Shown here: positions 1 to 8,310 of the stretch, piece after piece | How the letters are laid out: every line of letters starts with the position of its first letter | How positions within the stretch are numbered: position 1 is the stretch's first letter | Source of the DNA: Tepidamorphus sp. | GTDB lineage: Bacteria; Pseudomonadota; Alphaproteobacteria; Rhizobiales; Tepidamorphaceae | Length of the DNA: 39,118 bases | Direction: 5' to 3' | NCBI GenBank assembly: GCA_028280885.1 | Contig: JANQKY010000050.1 | Location: 1 to 39,118 of the forward strand | Made by a program: the position numbers and the translations under genes | Notes under the pieces: model-generated | Databases searched by the model: none | The model's input: only the letters and a program-made list of their open reading frames with translations | Told to the model about the DNA's origin: nothing

Positions 1-65
1 CTTCGCTTGTGCGCCCGCCGTCGATTTTTCCTTCCGTTTGCACACCCCGTTTTCGCCAAAGGGCA

Positions 66-83
66 GGGTTGCATGTGCAACCC
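66..83. promoter_or_regulatory. Perfect 8-bp inverted repeat upstream of the methyltransferase
   Basis: GGGTTGCA and TGCAACCC face each other across a 2-nt centre, 27 nt before the methyltransferase start. The compact dyad in a fairly AT-rich leader looks like an operator for a dimeric repressor. No regulator for it is visible in the window, so the role is inferred from symmetry and position only. Confidence 0.4.
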
Positions 84-110
84 ATTTCTATTTGAGAAAG
101 GAAATATCCA

Positions 111-887
111 ATGAATTTCAATCAAATCATATGTGGAGATTCCACAGAAGTATTATCTACTTTTCCGAAAGGCTGCATTGATCTGGTCGTTACGGACCCG
201 CCTTACCTTGGACGATATCGGGACAGGTATGGAAGAACCCTCGCCAACGACGACAACCCGGAAGCCGTCCTGTCGGTTTACGATGAGATTTTCCGGGTCC
301 TGAAGCCTGACAGCTATTGCATCACTTTTTATGGCTGGACGGCAATCGGGCAGTTCGCCAGTGCTTGGGCAGAGGCTGGCTTTCGAAGCGTCGGGCATAT
401 TGTCTGGCCCAAGAACTACGCGTCGAAGACAGGTCATACGCGCGTCCAGCATGAGTCTGCATACGTCCTGGCGAAGGGCTTCCCGCCAAAGCCGAACAGA
501 CCAATAGATGATGTTCAGCGATGGGAATACACCGGCAATAGGGCGCACCCCACCGAAAAGGCCGTGAGCGTAATGGCACCTTTGGTGTCCGGTTTTTCGA
601 AACCGGGTGACATTGTTCTCGACCCCTTTGCCGGATCGGGCAGCACAAGGCTCGCTTCGCTCGCCGCTCCGATGGGGCGGCTTGACCGGCCGACGCGCGG
701 TCGCGCTTGCGAACCCGGACGGGTTCGAGGTGCCTTCCTTCGGGACCTATATTTATTTGCTTCTTGCAGCGACGAGGCGTCCAGCGCCCCCTGCCCCCGA
801 AAGGATCCGTATTCCCATCCGGACGCGACCATACAGGGCCCCGCCGGATCGGCGAGGCCCCAAATTCCATCACAAACCGGCGCCTAG
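111..887 (+). CDS. DNA methyltransferase, C-terminally truncated
   Basis: This resembles an N4-cytosine/N6-adenine DNA methyltransferase of the beta class, with the catalytic motif first and the SAM-binding motif last. DPPY lies at residues 29-32, the HPTEK motif at 146-150 and DPFAGSGST at 171-179. Family members normally continue after FAGSGST with a helix and a G-I-E/D strand that binds the SAM ribose. Here the sequence turns into low-complexity, Arg/Pro-rich residues from about residue 180 (nt 648) and runs on to a stop that overlaps the end of the convergent sulfatase by 4 bp. The start is an ATG after a GAGAAAGGA ribosome site. The first 600 nt are visibly more AT-rich than the neighbours, which suggests horizontally acquired DNA such as a prophage remnant. 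The enzyme is probably inactive, because part of the SAM pocket is missing. Confidence 0.75.
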   Translation: MNFNQIICGDSTEVLSTFPKGCIDLVVTDPPYLGRYRDRYGRTLANDDNPEAVLSVYDEIFRVLKPDSYCITFYGWTAIGQFASAWAEAGFRSVGHIVWPKNYASKTGHTRVQHESAYVLAKGFPPKPNRPIDDVQRWEYTGNRAHPTEKAVSVMAPLVSGFSKPGDIVLDPFAGSGSTRLASLAAPMGRLDRPTRGRACEPGRVRGAFLRDLYLFASCSDEASSAPCPRKDPYSHPDATIQGPAGSARPQIPSQTGA

Positions 888-2596
888 TTGCCCCAGTCGA
901 AGTCCATCATCTGGAAGCTCGGCTCGGTCTCGACGAACTCCTGCACGGTGACCGGCAGGCCCTGAAGGTTGCGTTCCAGCCGGTCGATGATGGCAAGGGT
1001 CTCCGGGCGCGCGTTCGACAGGCCGGTGAGCGGAATGCCGCGCGCCTTGGGCTTGTCGGGAAACTGCGTCTTCAAAAGCTCATGCCGGGTCCGCATCATC
1101 TTGAACTGGCCGAGCGTATGGATCAGCGGGACAAGCTGCGGGTTTTCCTCCCTGGGATCCTGGTAGAGATCGTAGAAGGACGCGCCGATGCCGGACGCGG
1201 CACCCGGATCATCCGAGAGCCAGTGCTGCTTGTAGCGGCCCTTGACCGTCGCGGCCAGCGTGTGTCCCTGGTAGATATGAACATAGTCGCGGCGGGAGAA
1301 AGTATCGCCGTTGAGCAGCAGCGACGTCTGGTCGATGCCGTCGATAACGCGGTCGGTGGGGATGTTGCCGGTCGCATCGCCGATCCGGGCGAAGGTGGTG
1401 AACAGGTCGGTCACATGGATAATGTCGCCGACCAGCTGGCCGCCCTCGATCGTTCCGGGCCACCAGGCGAATGCCGGTACGCGGACGCCGCCCTCGGTGA
1501 AGTCACCCTTGCCACCGCGATACAGGATTTCCGTCATGCCCCAGCCCGGCGGCGGGTTGTGGACCATCGGGCCGTTGTCGGCCATGGCGATGAAGATGGT
1601 GTTCTCGGCGATTCCCTGAGCCTCGAGTTCCTCGATCAACTGGCCGACAAAGGCATCGAGCCGCTGGTAGGCCTCCGCGACCTTGCCGCCGTTGAGCGTG
1701 GTCTTCTGCATGTCGGGTTTCAGGAAGTTCAGCCAGTTCGGCCAGTACTGAACGTAGAAAGGCTTGCCGGCCTCGGCATTGCCGCGGATGAAGGAGATGA
1801 TCCGCTTCTCGCTTTCGGTATCGACCTTGTCGAACCATTCGTTGTTGGGCAGGCCCCATTCCTTGCCCAATTCGCCCTTCCTGCCCTCGATCGTCTGGAC
1901 CCAGCCCGTCGGCAGGAGGCCCGGATCGTCGAGCTGATAGGGATCTTCGGGACCGATCTCCGGGCTGAACCCCAGCACCGCGTTCGCGGCCGATCCCTTC
2001 GGATCATACAACGAGGTGATCTGGTTCATCGGCGTGAACAGCGCCTCGTCGAAGCCCTGATTGTGCAGGTAGCTTTCCTCGATGTCGCCGAGATGGCCCT
2101 TGCCATAATGGGCGGTGGCGTAGCCGGCCTCGGACAGGACCTCGGCGATCGTCACCTCATCGCCCCGCAGGCCGGCGAATTCGTGCGGCATGCCGACGAC
2201 GCCCATGCCGTGGCGCACCGGCACCCGGCCGGTCAGGAAGGCCGCCCGGGTCGGCGTGCAGGACGGCTCGGTGTACATCCGCGTGAAGTTGATTCCCGCA
2301 TCCGCCATCTTGTTCAGATTGGGCGTCGTGAAGCCCAGGTTCTTCTGGATGCCCGGAAATCCGACGATGCCGAAGGGCTGGTCGTCGAACAGGATATAGA
2401 CGATGTTCGGCGGCTGTCCGTATTTCTCGCGGAGCGCCGCCAGCCGTTTATCGATCTCGGCATCCTCGGCGCTCCAACGCTCGCCATTCTGCGCCTTCAG
2501 CACATAATATTCGGCGTCATGCACGATCTCCGGCTGCTGCGCCAGTGCGGCCGTGGAAAGCGTGCAGGCGATTGCCGCACATAGGGTTCGGAACAT
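884..2596 (-). CDS. Secreted arylsulfatase (type I, formylglycine-dependent)
   Basis: This 570-aa sulfatase has a signal peptide ending near AALAQ (residues 1-20), so it should act in the periplasm on sulfate esters. The DD pair at 71-72 is the first Ca-binding element. The CTPTR signature at 113-117 gives the Cys that is converted to formylglycine. K166 and H168 in GKGHLGD, and D340-N341 in MADNGPM, complete the usual active-site set. Length and motif order fit the alkaline-phosphatase superfamily sulfatases. The natural substrate cannot be read from the sequence. No formylglycine-generating enzyme is encoded nearby, so maturation must depend on an enzyme elsewhere in the genome. The small ribbon-helix-helix gene lies 57 nt upstream on the same strand, and an AraC regulator is divergent beyond it. 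Confidence 0.9.
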   Translation of the reverse strand: MFRTLCAAIACTLSTAALAQQPEIVHDAEYYVLKAQNGERWSAEDAEIDKRLAALREKYGQPPNIVYILFDDQPFGIVGFPGIQKNLGFTTPNLNKMADAGINFTRMYTEPSCTPTRAAFLTGRVPVRHGMGVVGMPHEFAGLRGDEVTIAEVLSEAGYATAHYGKGHLGDIEESYLHNQGFDEALFTPMNQITSLYDPKGSAANAVLGFSPEIGPEDPYQLDDPGLLPTGWVQTIEGRKGELGKEWGLPNNEWFDKVDTESEKRIISFIRGNAEAGKPFYVQYWPNWLNFLKPDMQKTTLNGGKVAEAYQRLDAFVGQLIEELEAQGIAENTIFIAMADNGPMVHNPPPGWGMTEILYRGGKGDFTEGGVRVPAFAWWPGTIEGGQLVGDIIHVTDLFTTFARIGDATGNIPTDRVIDGIDQTSLLLNGDTFSRRDYVHIYQGHTLAATVKGRYKQHWLSDDPGAASGIGASFYDLYQDPREENPQLVPLIHTLGQFKMMRTRHELLKTQFPDKPKARGIPLTGLSNARPETLAIIDRLERNLQGLPVTVQEFVETEPSFQMMDFDWGN

Positions 2597-2653
2597 TCGG
2601 TACTGCCTCCATCTGCCTTAGGTGAATTGTCGTGGGGGATGGCACGGGTTATG

Positions 2654-2860
2654 TTAGCCGGATATGTCAGACCCGGTTTCCGACCCGCAATGTCGGTCGA
2701 GAGCCTGCGCGATGAAACGGTGGCAGAGGGCAGAGACTGAGATTGAATATTCCGCCGCCATGGCCTTCAGCTTCTTGTCTTCCGCCAGCGTCACGAACGT
2801 TACGATCCGCTGGCTGCGTGCTGCGTCTTCCGGAAGAACCGGACGACCATATCGAGCCAT
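2654..2860 (-). CDS. Small ribbon-helix-helix-like protein
   Basis: This 68-aa gene is easily missed because a long open frame, antisense to the AraC gene, runs through it. The start at 2860 is fixed by a strong ribosome site, AAGGAGGGCGGC, directly before ATG. The protein begins MARYGRPVLP, then has a short strand (RIVTFVTL, about 18-25), a helix (AEDKKLKAMAAEYSIS) and a second helix (VSALCHRFIAQAL). This strand-helix-helix order resembles CopG/Arc/MobC-type DNA-binding proteins. A role as a small DNA-binding regulator is inferred from that pattern alone. It lies 57 nt upstream of the sulfatase on the same strand and may be co-transcribed with it. Confidence 0.65.
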   Translation of the reverse strand: MARYGRPVLPEDAARSQRIVTFVTLAEDKKLKAMAAEYSISVSALCHRFIAQALDRHCGSETGSDISG

Positions 2861-2987
2861 GCCGCCCTCCTTGTTTCTGTCGGTCGCGGACATCTGATGA
2901 CTTTTCCGGCAATATCGGATCGAAGAACTTCGCCGCATCAGAAATTCGTCAGTTTCGCCTCGAAACGATCGATCGGAACCATCTCTG

Positions 2988-3956
2988 ATGCATAGACAGG
3001 CGAGCGAAGCGCAGATGGTGCCACGCGCCGAAGGCGTCATTTCCGTCGAGCTTGGCGAGCCGAACGAAATCGGGCGCTTCACCAGTTGGGATCTGGATTT
3101 CCGGCAGATCGGCGCAGGGCCCGGCGCAACGCGCGTTACCGTTCGCCCCGGACACCTCGTCACGGCGCTCAGCATCGAGATGCACAGCAAGGTGCACCAG
3201 ATCGGCGCCGCACCGGCCGGTTTCGTGACCTTCGGCATTCCGAGGCCGGCCATGCTGCCGTCCTGGCGCGGGACCCATACCCCGCTGCAGCCGATGGTCT
3301 GCTTCGGCAACGGCCGGGAGTTCGACGGCATCAGCGAACCCGGCTTCGAGGGCCTGACCGTCAGCATGCGCCTGGCCGACATGGAGGCACTTGCCGACGA
3401 TTTCGGCCTGGATGTCGGCCCCCGCCTCTCATTCGCCGGTATCGTCGATCTGTCCGGCCGGACAAGAGCCGGCCGGCTGGTCGCGCACACGATCACGGAC
3501 CTTACGCAAACCAGGGTTACCGACCATCCGCACACCCATGAGGAAGAGACGGCGCTCGCCGTGCTTCTTGCGCTGAATTCCGGCGATCTGGGCGAGAAAC
3601 GGGTTTCGGCGCGGGCGCGCGAGCGGGCGTTGCGCCGCGCGCTCGACGTGATGGAGACCGATATCGGTTCGCCGCCGAGCATTCGCGAGCTCTGCGTACG
3701 CTGCGATACCTCCTGGCCGACGCTGTACCGGGCCTTCATGGAGCAGTTCGGCGTCGGGCCGAAGAAATACGCGATGGCGCGGCGCCTGAGCGGGGCACGA
3801 CGGGACCTCATCGCGGCCGACCCGGCGGGCAAGGTCGCCGACATCGCGAACCGGTGGGGCTTCTGGCATATGGGGCAGTTCGCCGCCGACTATCGAAAAT
3901 TATTCGGCGAGCGCCCCTCCGAACATCTGGGCCGCCGCGCAACGGACGCCGATTGA
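2988..3956 (+). CDS. AraC-family transcriptional regulator
   Basis: This is a 322-aa activator-type regulator. The C-terminal 100 residues form two helix-turn-helix units. The second contains VADIANRWGFWHMGQFAADYRKLFGERPSEHL in two adjoining stretches (about residues 284-315), the classic AraC signature with the GE-x-PSEHL ending. The N-terminal 200 residues are a beta-rich, unassigned sensory region. It is divergent from the ribbon-helix-helix/sulfatase pair, with a 127-bp spacer, so it may control those genes. The ATG at 2988 has only a weak ribosome site; an internal ATG at 3015 is an alternative start. Confidence 0.88.
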   Translation: MHRQASEAQMVPRAEGVISVELGEPNEIGRFTSWDLDFRQIGAGPGATRVTVRPGHLVTALSIEMHSKVHQIGAAPAGFVTFGIPRPAMLPSWRGTHTPLQPMVCFGNGREFDGISEPGFEGLTVSMRLADMEALADDFGLDVGPRLSFAGIVDLSGRTRAGRLVAHTITDLTQTRVTDHPHTHEEETALAVLLALNSGDLGEKRVSARARERALRRALDVMETDIGSPPSIRELCVRCDTSWPTLYRAFMEQFGVGPKKYAMARRLSGARRDLIAADPAGKVADIANRWGFWHMGQFAADYRKLFGERPSEHLGRRATDAD

Positions 3957-4085
3957 GGCGCCTGATCGGGCCCCGCAACACGATTTGTTCATTTGCCACT
4001 TCACAGTTTGACCATCTTCCCCGCTACGATTTTACCCGGACCCTATGATTTTCTGCGCAATCGCCGCCCAACCGGAGAGACCGAC

Positions 4086-4532
4086 ATGATCAAGCAAGCC
4101 CTCGTTCTGATCGGCGTGTTCGCCGCGTCGTCGGCCGGCGCGTCCGACCTGATCGTCAAGTCCAGTCCGCACAGCGTGGACGTCACGGTCGACCGGCTGG
4201 AAGAGGCGGTGAGCGGCGCGGGCGCGACAGTCTTTGCCCGGATCGACCACGCCGCCGGCGCCGAGACTGTCGGCGCCGAGCTTAGCCCCACGCAAGTGCT
4301 GATCTTCGGCAACCCGAAGCTCGGCACGCCGGTTATCGCCGCAAACGGGGCGAGCGGCCTCGATCTGCCGATGCGCGTGGTGGTGTTCACCGCTCCGGAC
4401 GGCGCGACACAGCTTGCCTATCACCCGCCGCAAAGGCTGGTTGACGATCACGGCGTTCCCGCCGACCTGCCCGTGGTCGCCACGATGACCGGCGCCCTGG
4501 ACAAACTGACCAACGCCGCGGTGGCGCCGTAG
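4086..4532 (+). CDS. Exported DUF302-family protein
   Basis: This 148-aa protein has a signal peptide (MIKQALVLIGVFAASSAGAS) followed by one DUF302 domain. Typical features are the IVKSSPHSVDVTVDRLE opening, the VFARIDHAAGA segment, and LIFGNPKLGTPV with the later L-P-M-R-V-V-V strand. The family folds as a small alpha/beta sandwich; its biochemical role is unknown. The start at 4086 is chosen over an upstream in-frame ATG at 3993 because it restores the signal peptide and follows GGAGAGACCGAC. The gene stands alone, between the AraC gene and a run of stem-loops. Confidence 0.85.
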   Translation: MIKQALVLIGVFAASSAGASDLIVKSSPHSVDVTVDRLEEAVSGAGATVFARIDHAAGAETVGAELSPTQVLIFGNPKLGTPVIAANGASGLDLPMRVVVFTAPDGATQLAYHPPQRLVDDHGVPADLPVVATMTGALDKLTNAAVAP

Positions 4533-4564
4533 CGGCCTGGCGGGCTCCGCCTGCCCTCTTCCAT

Positions 4565-4679
4565 CGCGATCGGGATCAACCCGATCGCGGTGACGGTTAC
4601 CTGTCCGTCACCCAATCTTCATCGTCCCGCCACCGATCCATAGCAACCCCGTTATCGCCGGTCGCTAGCGTCCGGCGAT
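4565..4679. repeat. Three successive stem-loops between the DUF302 and nuclease genes
   Basis: There are three perfect hairpins in 115 nt: CGCGATCGGG/CCCGATCGCG around ATCAA (4565-4589), GTGACGG/CCGTCAC directly after it, and ATCGCCGG/CCGGCGAT at 4654-4661/4672-4679. None has a clear T-run, so they are not textbook terminators. They may end or protect the DUF302 transcript, or be repeat-element debris. Confidence 0.5.
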
Positions 4680-4740
4680 CGGGCCAGTGCTTTGGTCCGT
4701 CGCCTATCACCACACACAATCTGACTGGAAGAGGTGACCT

Positions 4741-6684
4741 ATGAGGAATGGGACAAGCCTGGCGCGTGCCAGCCGTGTTCTTCTGGCGTCCGCATCGATC
4801 CTGCCGGCTCTTGTCTGGGCCGGCGGCGCGGAGGCCAGCGCGTTGTGCATCGACACGACCCCGATCTACGAGATCCAGGGCACGAGCCACGTTTCGCCCT
4901 ATGAAGGCCAAACGGTGGAGACCTGCGGCGTCGTGACCGCCGTCGGCTTTCAGAGCTACTATATCCAGGATCCGCATGGCGATGACGACAGCACCACCTC
5001 CGATGGCCTGTTCGTGTTCGACACCCGCACGCCGCAGCCGGAAGTGGGCGAATTGCTCCGGCTGCGCGACCGCGTGGACGAACGCATCGCCGGCGGTGCC
5101 GACACCGGCAACCTGTCGACCACGCAGTTCGCCTTTCCCACGATCCTCGGCCGCGAAGCCGCGCGCGTGCCCGCTCCGGTCGTGATCGGCCGCGGCGGAC
5201 GCATGCCGCCGGCGCGCAAGGTCATCAGCAACGCGGAAATCGATCCGCCGATCAACCTGCAGGACGCCGCCGACGCCGCCGCCAACGTGTTCAACCCCTG
5301 GCGCGACGGCATCGATTTCTACGAGAGCCTCGAGGGCATGCTGGTCACGGTAGAGAACCCGGTTGCGGTGTCGGGCAGCCGGCAGTTCGGCACGTTCAGC
5401 GCCGAGGTCTTCACGCTCGCCAACCGCGGCCGGTTCGCCCGCCCGGCCGACGCCCGCACCGCCCGGGGCGGCATCAGCCTGCAGCGGCATCCCGACAATC
5501 GCGGCGACCAGAACCCGGAGCGCATCCAGATCCAGTTCGACGGCACGCTGTACGGCAGCACCGACTTCCCCGCGATCAAGGTCGGCGACCGGTTCGCCGA
5601 CGTCACCGGCGTCGTCGGCTACAGCTTCGGCAATTACGAGGTCAACGCGCTTGGCGCCTTCGATATCCGGCCGAAACGCCTGCGCCCGCAAAAAGCCCAG
5701 CTCAGCTGGCCGAAACGCCTGACGGTCGCCTCCTACAACGTGCTGAATCTCAGCGCGGTCGAGGACGACGACGCCCAGCGCGACAAGGTCGCGACCCAGA
5801 TCGTCCGCAAGCTGCGCGCGCCCGATATCGTCGCGCTGCAGGAAATCCAGGACAATAACGGCGATATCGGCAATTGCGGGGAGGATCTCGCGCCGTGCTC
5901 GGGCGAGCTTGACGCCGACGAGACACTGCAGGGCCTGGTCGACGCGATCGTGGCCGCCGGCGGACCGGCCTACGCCTTCATCGACGTGCCGCCACTGGTC
6001 GAGACCACCGACGACAACCGGGACAATCCCGATACGTTCGGCGGCATTTCGCTCGGCAATATCCGCAACGCGTTCCTCTACAATCCGGAGCGGGTGACGC
6101 TGGAGGCCTTTGAAGGCCTGACGCGCGACGTGCTGACCGCCCGGGGTGTCTCGGTTCCGACCGCCTTCGACACCTCCCGCGACCCGCTGGAGGCGACCTT
6201 CCGCTTCCGTGGCCGGCCCGTCACCGTCATCAACAACCACTTCTCCTCGCGCTTCGGCTCGACGCCGGTGTTCGGCGGGCCGCAGCCCTTCGTCCAGGCC
6301 GCGGAGGCTGCCCGCGAGGCGCAGTCGACGGCGATCAACGAAGTGGTCGACGCGATCCTGGAGGATACCCCGCGCGCCAATGTCGTCGTGCTCGGTGATC
6401 TGAACACGTTCGAGTGGACCAACGATCTGAAGGACCTGCTTCCCGGCAGCGGGCCCGACCGGGTGCTGATCAATCTCATCCGCAAGATCCGCGACGACAA
6501 CCGCTACACCTTCATCTTCGAAGGCAATTCGCAGGCCCTCGACCACGTCTTCGTGTCGCAGAACCTGAGGAGGCGCGCGCAGCTCGACATCGTGCACGTC
6601 AACACGGATTTCTCGCGCATGCTCGACGACGTCACGGCCAGCGACCACGAGCCGCTGCTGGCGACGGTCTGGCCCAGGCGCTGA
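4741..6684 (+). CDS. Secreted endonuclease/exonuclease/phosphatase-family nuclease (ExeM-like)
   Basis: This 647-aa protein has a signal peptide (about residues 1-33). An N-terminal OB-fold-like domain (about 42-310) carries a V-x-T-CGVVTAV and YYIQDP pattern known from extracellular nucleases. The catalytic EEP domain starts near residue 326. ASYNVLNL, VALQEIQ (about 364, metal-binding Glu), NNHFSS (about 498), GDLNTF (about 553, catalytic Asp and Asn), DHVF (about 601) and SDHEPL (about 634, catalytic His) appear in the correct order. This is the layout of ExeM/NucH-type extracellular DNases, so export and degradation of environmental DNA is the likely role. The ATG follows GAGGTGACCT, and a hairpin terminator follows the stop. 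Confidence 0.88.
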   Translation: MRNGTSLARASRVLLASASILPALVWAGGAEASALCIDTTPIYEIQGTSHVSPYEGQTVETCGVVTAVGFQSYYIQDPHGDDDSTTSDGLFVFDTRTPQPEVGELLRLRDRVDERIAGGADTGNLSTTQFAFPTILGREAARVPAPVVIGRGGRMPPARKVISNAEIDPPINLQDAADAAANVFNPWRDGIDFYESLEGMLVTVENPVAVSGSRQFGTFSAEVFTLANRGRFARPADARTARGGISLQRHPDNRGDQNPERIQIQFDGTLYGSTDFPAIKVGDRFADVTGVVGYSFGNYEVNALGAFDIRPKRLRPQKAQLSWPKRLTVASYNVLNLSAVEDDDAQRDKVATQIVRKLRAPDIVALQEIQDNNGDIGNCGEDLAPCSGELDADETLQGLVDAIVAAGGPAYAFIDVPPLVETTDDNRDNPDTFGGISLGNIRNAFLYNPERVTLEAFEGLTRDVLTARGVSVPTAFDTSRDPLEATFRFRGRPVTVINNHFSSRFGSTPVFGGPQPFVQAAEAAREAQSTAINEVVDAILEDTPRANVVVLGDLNTFEWTNDLKDLLPGSGPDRVLINLIRKIRDDNRYTFIFEGNSQALDHVFVSQNLRRRAQLDIVHVNTDFSRMLDDVTASDHEPLLATVWPRR

Positions 6685-6721
6685 CGGGCCGGTGTTTTTG
6701 CGGCTTTACGCGAAATGAGGA

Positions 6722-6754
6722 GACGGGCCCTGCCGTGCGGGGCCCGTCTTTCTT
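6722..6754 (+). terminator. Rho-independent terminator after the nuclease gene
   Basis: A 9-bp perfect stem, GACGGGCCC/GGGCCCGTC, with a 9-nt loop is followed by TTTCTT. It lies 38 nt after the nuclease stop. Confidence 0.8.
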
Positions 6755-6822
6755 GCCGGCGGTGGACAAGCCCGGCTACGACACCGTGGTTGGGGACGGC
6801 AGGGCGCCCCACTATCCCTCCT

Positions 6823-6854
6823 GATCCCGGACCGCCGAAGGCTGATCCGGGATC
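6823..6854. repeat. Inverted repeat GATCCCGGA/TCCGGGATC
   Basis: A 9-bp perfect stem with a 14-nt loop in the non-coding spacer after the nuclease terminator. It has the look of the small palindromic repeats common between genes in Hyphomicrobiales. Confidence 0.55.
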
Positions 6855-6888
6855 GGCGAGCTGGCGCGATGAGGGGCCGTGCCACGGG

Positions 6889-7095
6889 CCCTCACCCGGC
6901 CCTGCGGGCCGCCCTCTCCCGCCAAGGGGGAGAGGGTAAGAGCGCGCTGGACGGATCGGGCAAATAGGCACCGACATCATGTGCGGTATCGGCGTTTTCC
7001 GTCCGCCGGCGGTGGCGCCCGCCGCACGGCCCCTCAGATACACTCGCACCCTCCCCCTTGGCGGGAGAGGGTCGGCCCGCAGGGCCGGGTGAGGG
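6889..7095. repeat. Inverted pair of REP-like elements
   Basis: Copy A (6889-6937) and copy B (7048-7095) are nearly identical, about 48-49 nt, in opposite orientation and 110 nt apart. Each holds its own hairpins (GGCCCTGCGGGCC and CTCTCCC...GGGGGAGAG types). A related fragment lies at 38994-39030. The 755-nt spacer 6685-7440 holds these repeats and the liv promoter; I see no convincing gene in it. Confidence 0.75.
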
Positions 7096-7360
7096 GTGAG
7101 GTACGGTCCGCGCAAGCGGGCGAAATGCGGAAGCATTTCGAGTGGCGAACGCGCGAGGCCCAAAGCCGAGCGCCGGGGGGCAGCCGGGCAAGGAATCCCG
7201 CGCGCAGGTGTATCCCACGCCCTGGCAATAACGGCGCCTCGCCAAACCGATGACGATCCGGGAACCCGGACAGTCCGGTATTCCTCCGTCCAACATCCTC
7301 CTGAGCCAAACGTAGCGCCCCATACCCGGCCACCATCCCACAACCACACCGCATCGACGA

Positions 7361-7390
7361 TTGACACCGCGCCCGCGGCCTGATTACGAT
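7361..7390 (+). promoter_or_regulatory. Sigma-70 type promoter of the liv operon
   Basis: TTGACA (7361-7366) and TACGAT (7385-7390) are separated by 18 nt, which is close to consensus. The expected transcription start falls within the palindrome at 7394-7405. The first gene starts at 7441. Confidence 0.65.
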
Positions 7391-7393
7391 ACA

Positions 7394-7405
7394 GTGAAAT
7401 TTCAC
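7394..7405. promoter_or_regulatory. Operator palindrome GTGAAATTTCAC (copy 1)
   Basis: This perfect 12-bp palindrome sits 3 nt after the -10 hexamer, over the expected transcription start, where a bound repressor would block transcription. The identical 12-mer recurs at 17818-17829, in front of the MarR/monooxygenase operon. The local GntR/FCD protein (12690-13388) is the likeliest ligand-responsive binder. Confidence 0.6.
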
Positions 7406-7440
7406 AGCTTGGTCAGTCGCGGCGTCGTTGGGGGACAAGC

Positions 7441-8310
7441 ATGGCACAGCAACTCGTCAACGGGCTGATGCTCGGCAGCATCTATGTGCTGGTGGCGGTC
7501 TCGCTGACGCTGTCGATCGGGATCCTCAACTTCCTCAACTTCTCGATCCCCGGCCTGTTCATGCTTGGCGGCGTGCTGACCTGGCTGATGATCAAGCTCG
7601 GCTTCGCCTGGCCGCTGGCGGCCATCACCGCGCTCTTGGCCGTCTGCGTCGCCGCCCTCGTCGTCGAACGCTTCACCTATCGCTGGATGAAGGGCTCCGA
7701 CCCGGAGGTGCCGCTGGTCAGTTCGCTCGGCTTCCTGATCCTGTTCGAAAACCTGATGCTGGTCGCCGTCGGCTCCGACCAGCAGGCCTTTCCGCAGGTC
7801 TTCGCCGATTTCAACCTGCGCATCGGCGGGCTTCTGCTCGGCGGGCCGCAACTGATCAGCCTGGTCCTGTCGATCGTGCTCGTCGTGATGATCAGTTGGG
7901 TGCTGCGCAAGACGCGCTACGGCCGGCAGGTCAGGGCGATCGCGGAGGATCCGGAGACCGCCGGCATCCTCGGCATCGATCTGCAGCGGATCGTCCCGCT
8001 CGTCTTCATCGCCAGCGGCCTGCTGGCGGCGATCGGCGGCGTGCTGTTTGCCTTCAACTACCTGCAGGTCTCCCCGTTCATGGGCGAGGAGGTCGGCCTG
8101 AAGGGCATCTCGGCGATGATCGTCGGCGGCATGGGCAATATCTGGGGGGCGATCGCCGGCGGGCTGCTGATCGGCGTCACGGAGGTCTTCTCGATCTACT
8201 TCCTCGGCTCCGACTTCGTCGACATCGTCGTCTACGGCGTCCTGCTCGTCCTTCTGATCCTTCGGCCCGGCGGCCTGTTCGGCCGCGTCGAGCAACGCGA
8301 AAAACTGTGA
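7441..8310 (+). CDS. Branched-chain-type ABC transporter permease (LivH family)
   Basis: This 289-aa inner-membrane permease begins MAQQLVNGLMLGSIYVLVAVSLTL, the standard LivH opening, and has about eight hydrophobic helices. The conserved cytoplasmic segment RYGRQVRAIAEDPETAGILGID is the contact to the ATPase. The stretch GGMGNIWGAIAGGLLIG near the C-terminus is typical of the family. It is the first gene of a tightly packed operon: its stop TGA shares a base with the next start ATG. This family (HAAT) carries amino acids, amides, urea and aromatic acids. The context of monooxygenase, amidase and DUF2848 argues for an aromatic or amide substrate rather than leucine. Confidence 0.9.
   Translation: MAQQLVNGLMLGSIYVLVAVSLTLSIGILNFLNFSIPGLFMLGGVLTWLMIKLGFAWPLAAITALLAVCVAALVVERFTYRWMKGSDPEVPLVSSLGFLILFENLMLVAVGSDQQAFPQVFADFNLRIGGLLLGGPQLISLVLSIVLVVMISWVLRKTRYGRQVRAIAEDPETAGILGIDLQRIVPLVFIASGLLAAIGGVLFAFNYLQVSPFMGEEVGLKGISAMIVGGMGNIWGAIAGGLLIGVTEVFSIYFLGSDFVDIVVYGVLLVLLILRPGGLFGRVEQREKL

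Noticed and set aside
707..2584. 625-codon plus-strand frame antisense to the sulfatase
   Set aside because: Its translation is a shadow rich in Arg, Asp and Gly; the opposite strand encodes a complete sulfatase with all motifs.
2861..3844. Upstream part of a 396-codon minus-strand frame
   Set aside because: It is antisense to the well-supported AraC gene and has Arg/Ser-rich low-complexity translation; only the last 68 codons have a ribosome site and plausible fold.
4597..6648. 683-codon minus-strand frame over the nuclease gene
   Set aside because: Antisense shadow typical of GC-rich codon use; the plus strand has the full EEP nuclease motif set and a terminator.
6890..7106. CRISPR-like array from the repeated palindromes after the nuclease gene
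   Set aside because: There are only two copies in opposite orientation with no regular spacers; this is a REP-like pair.
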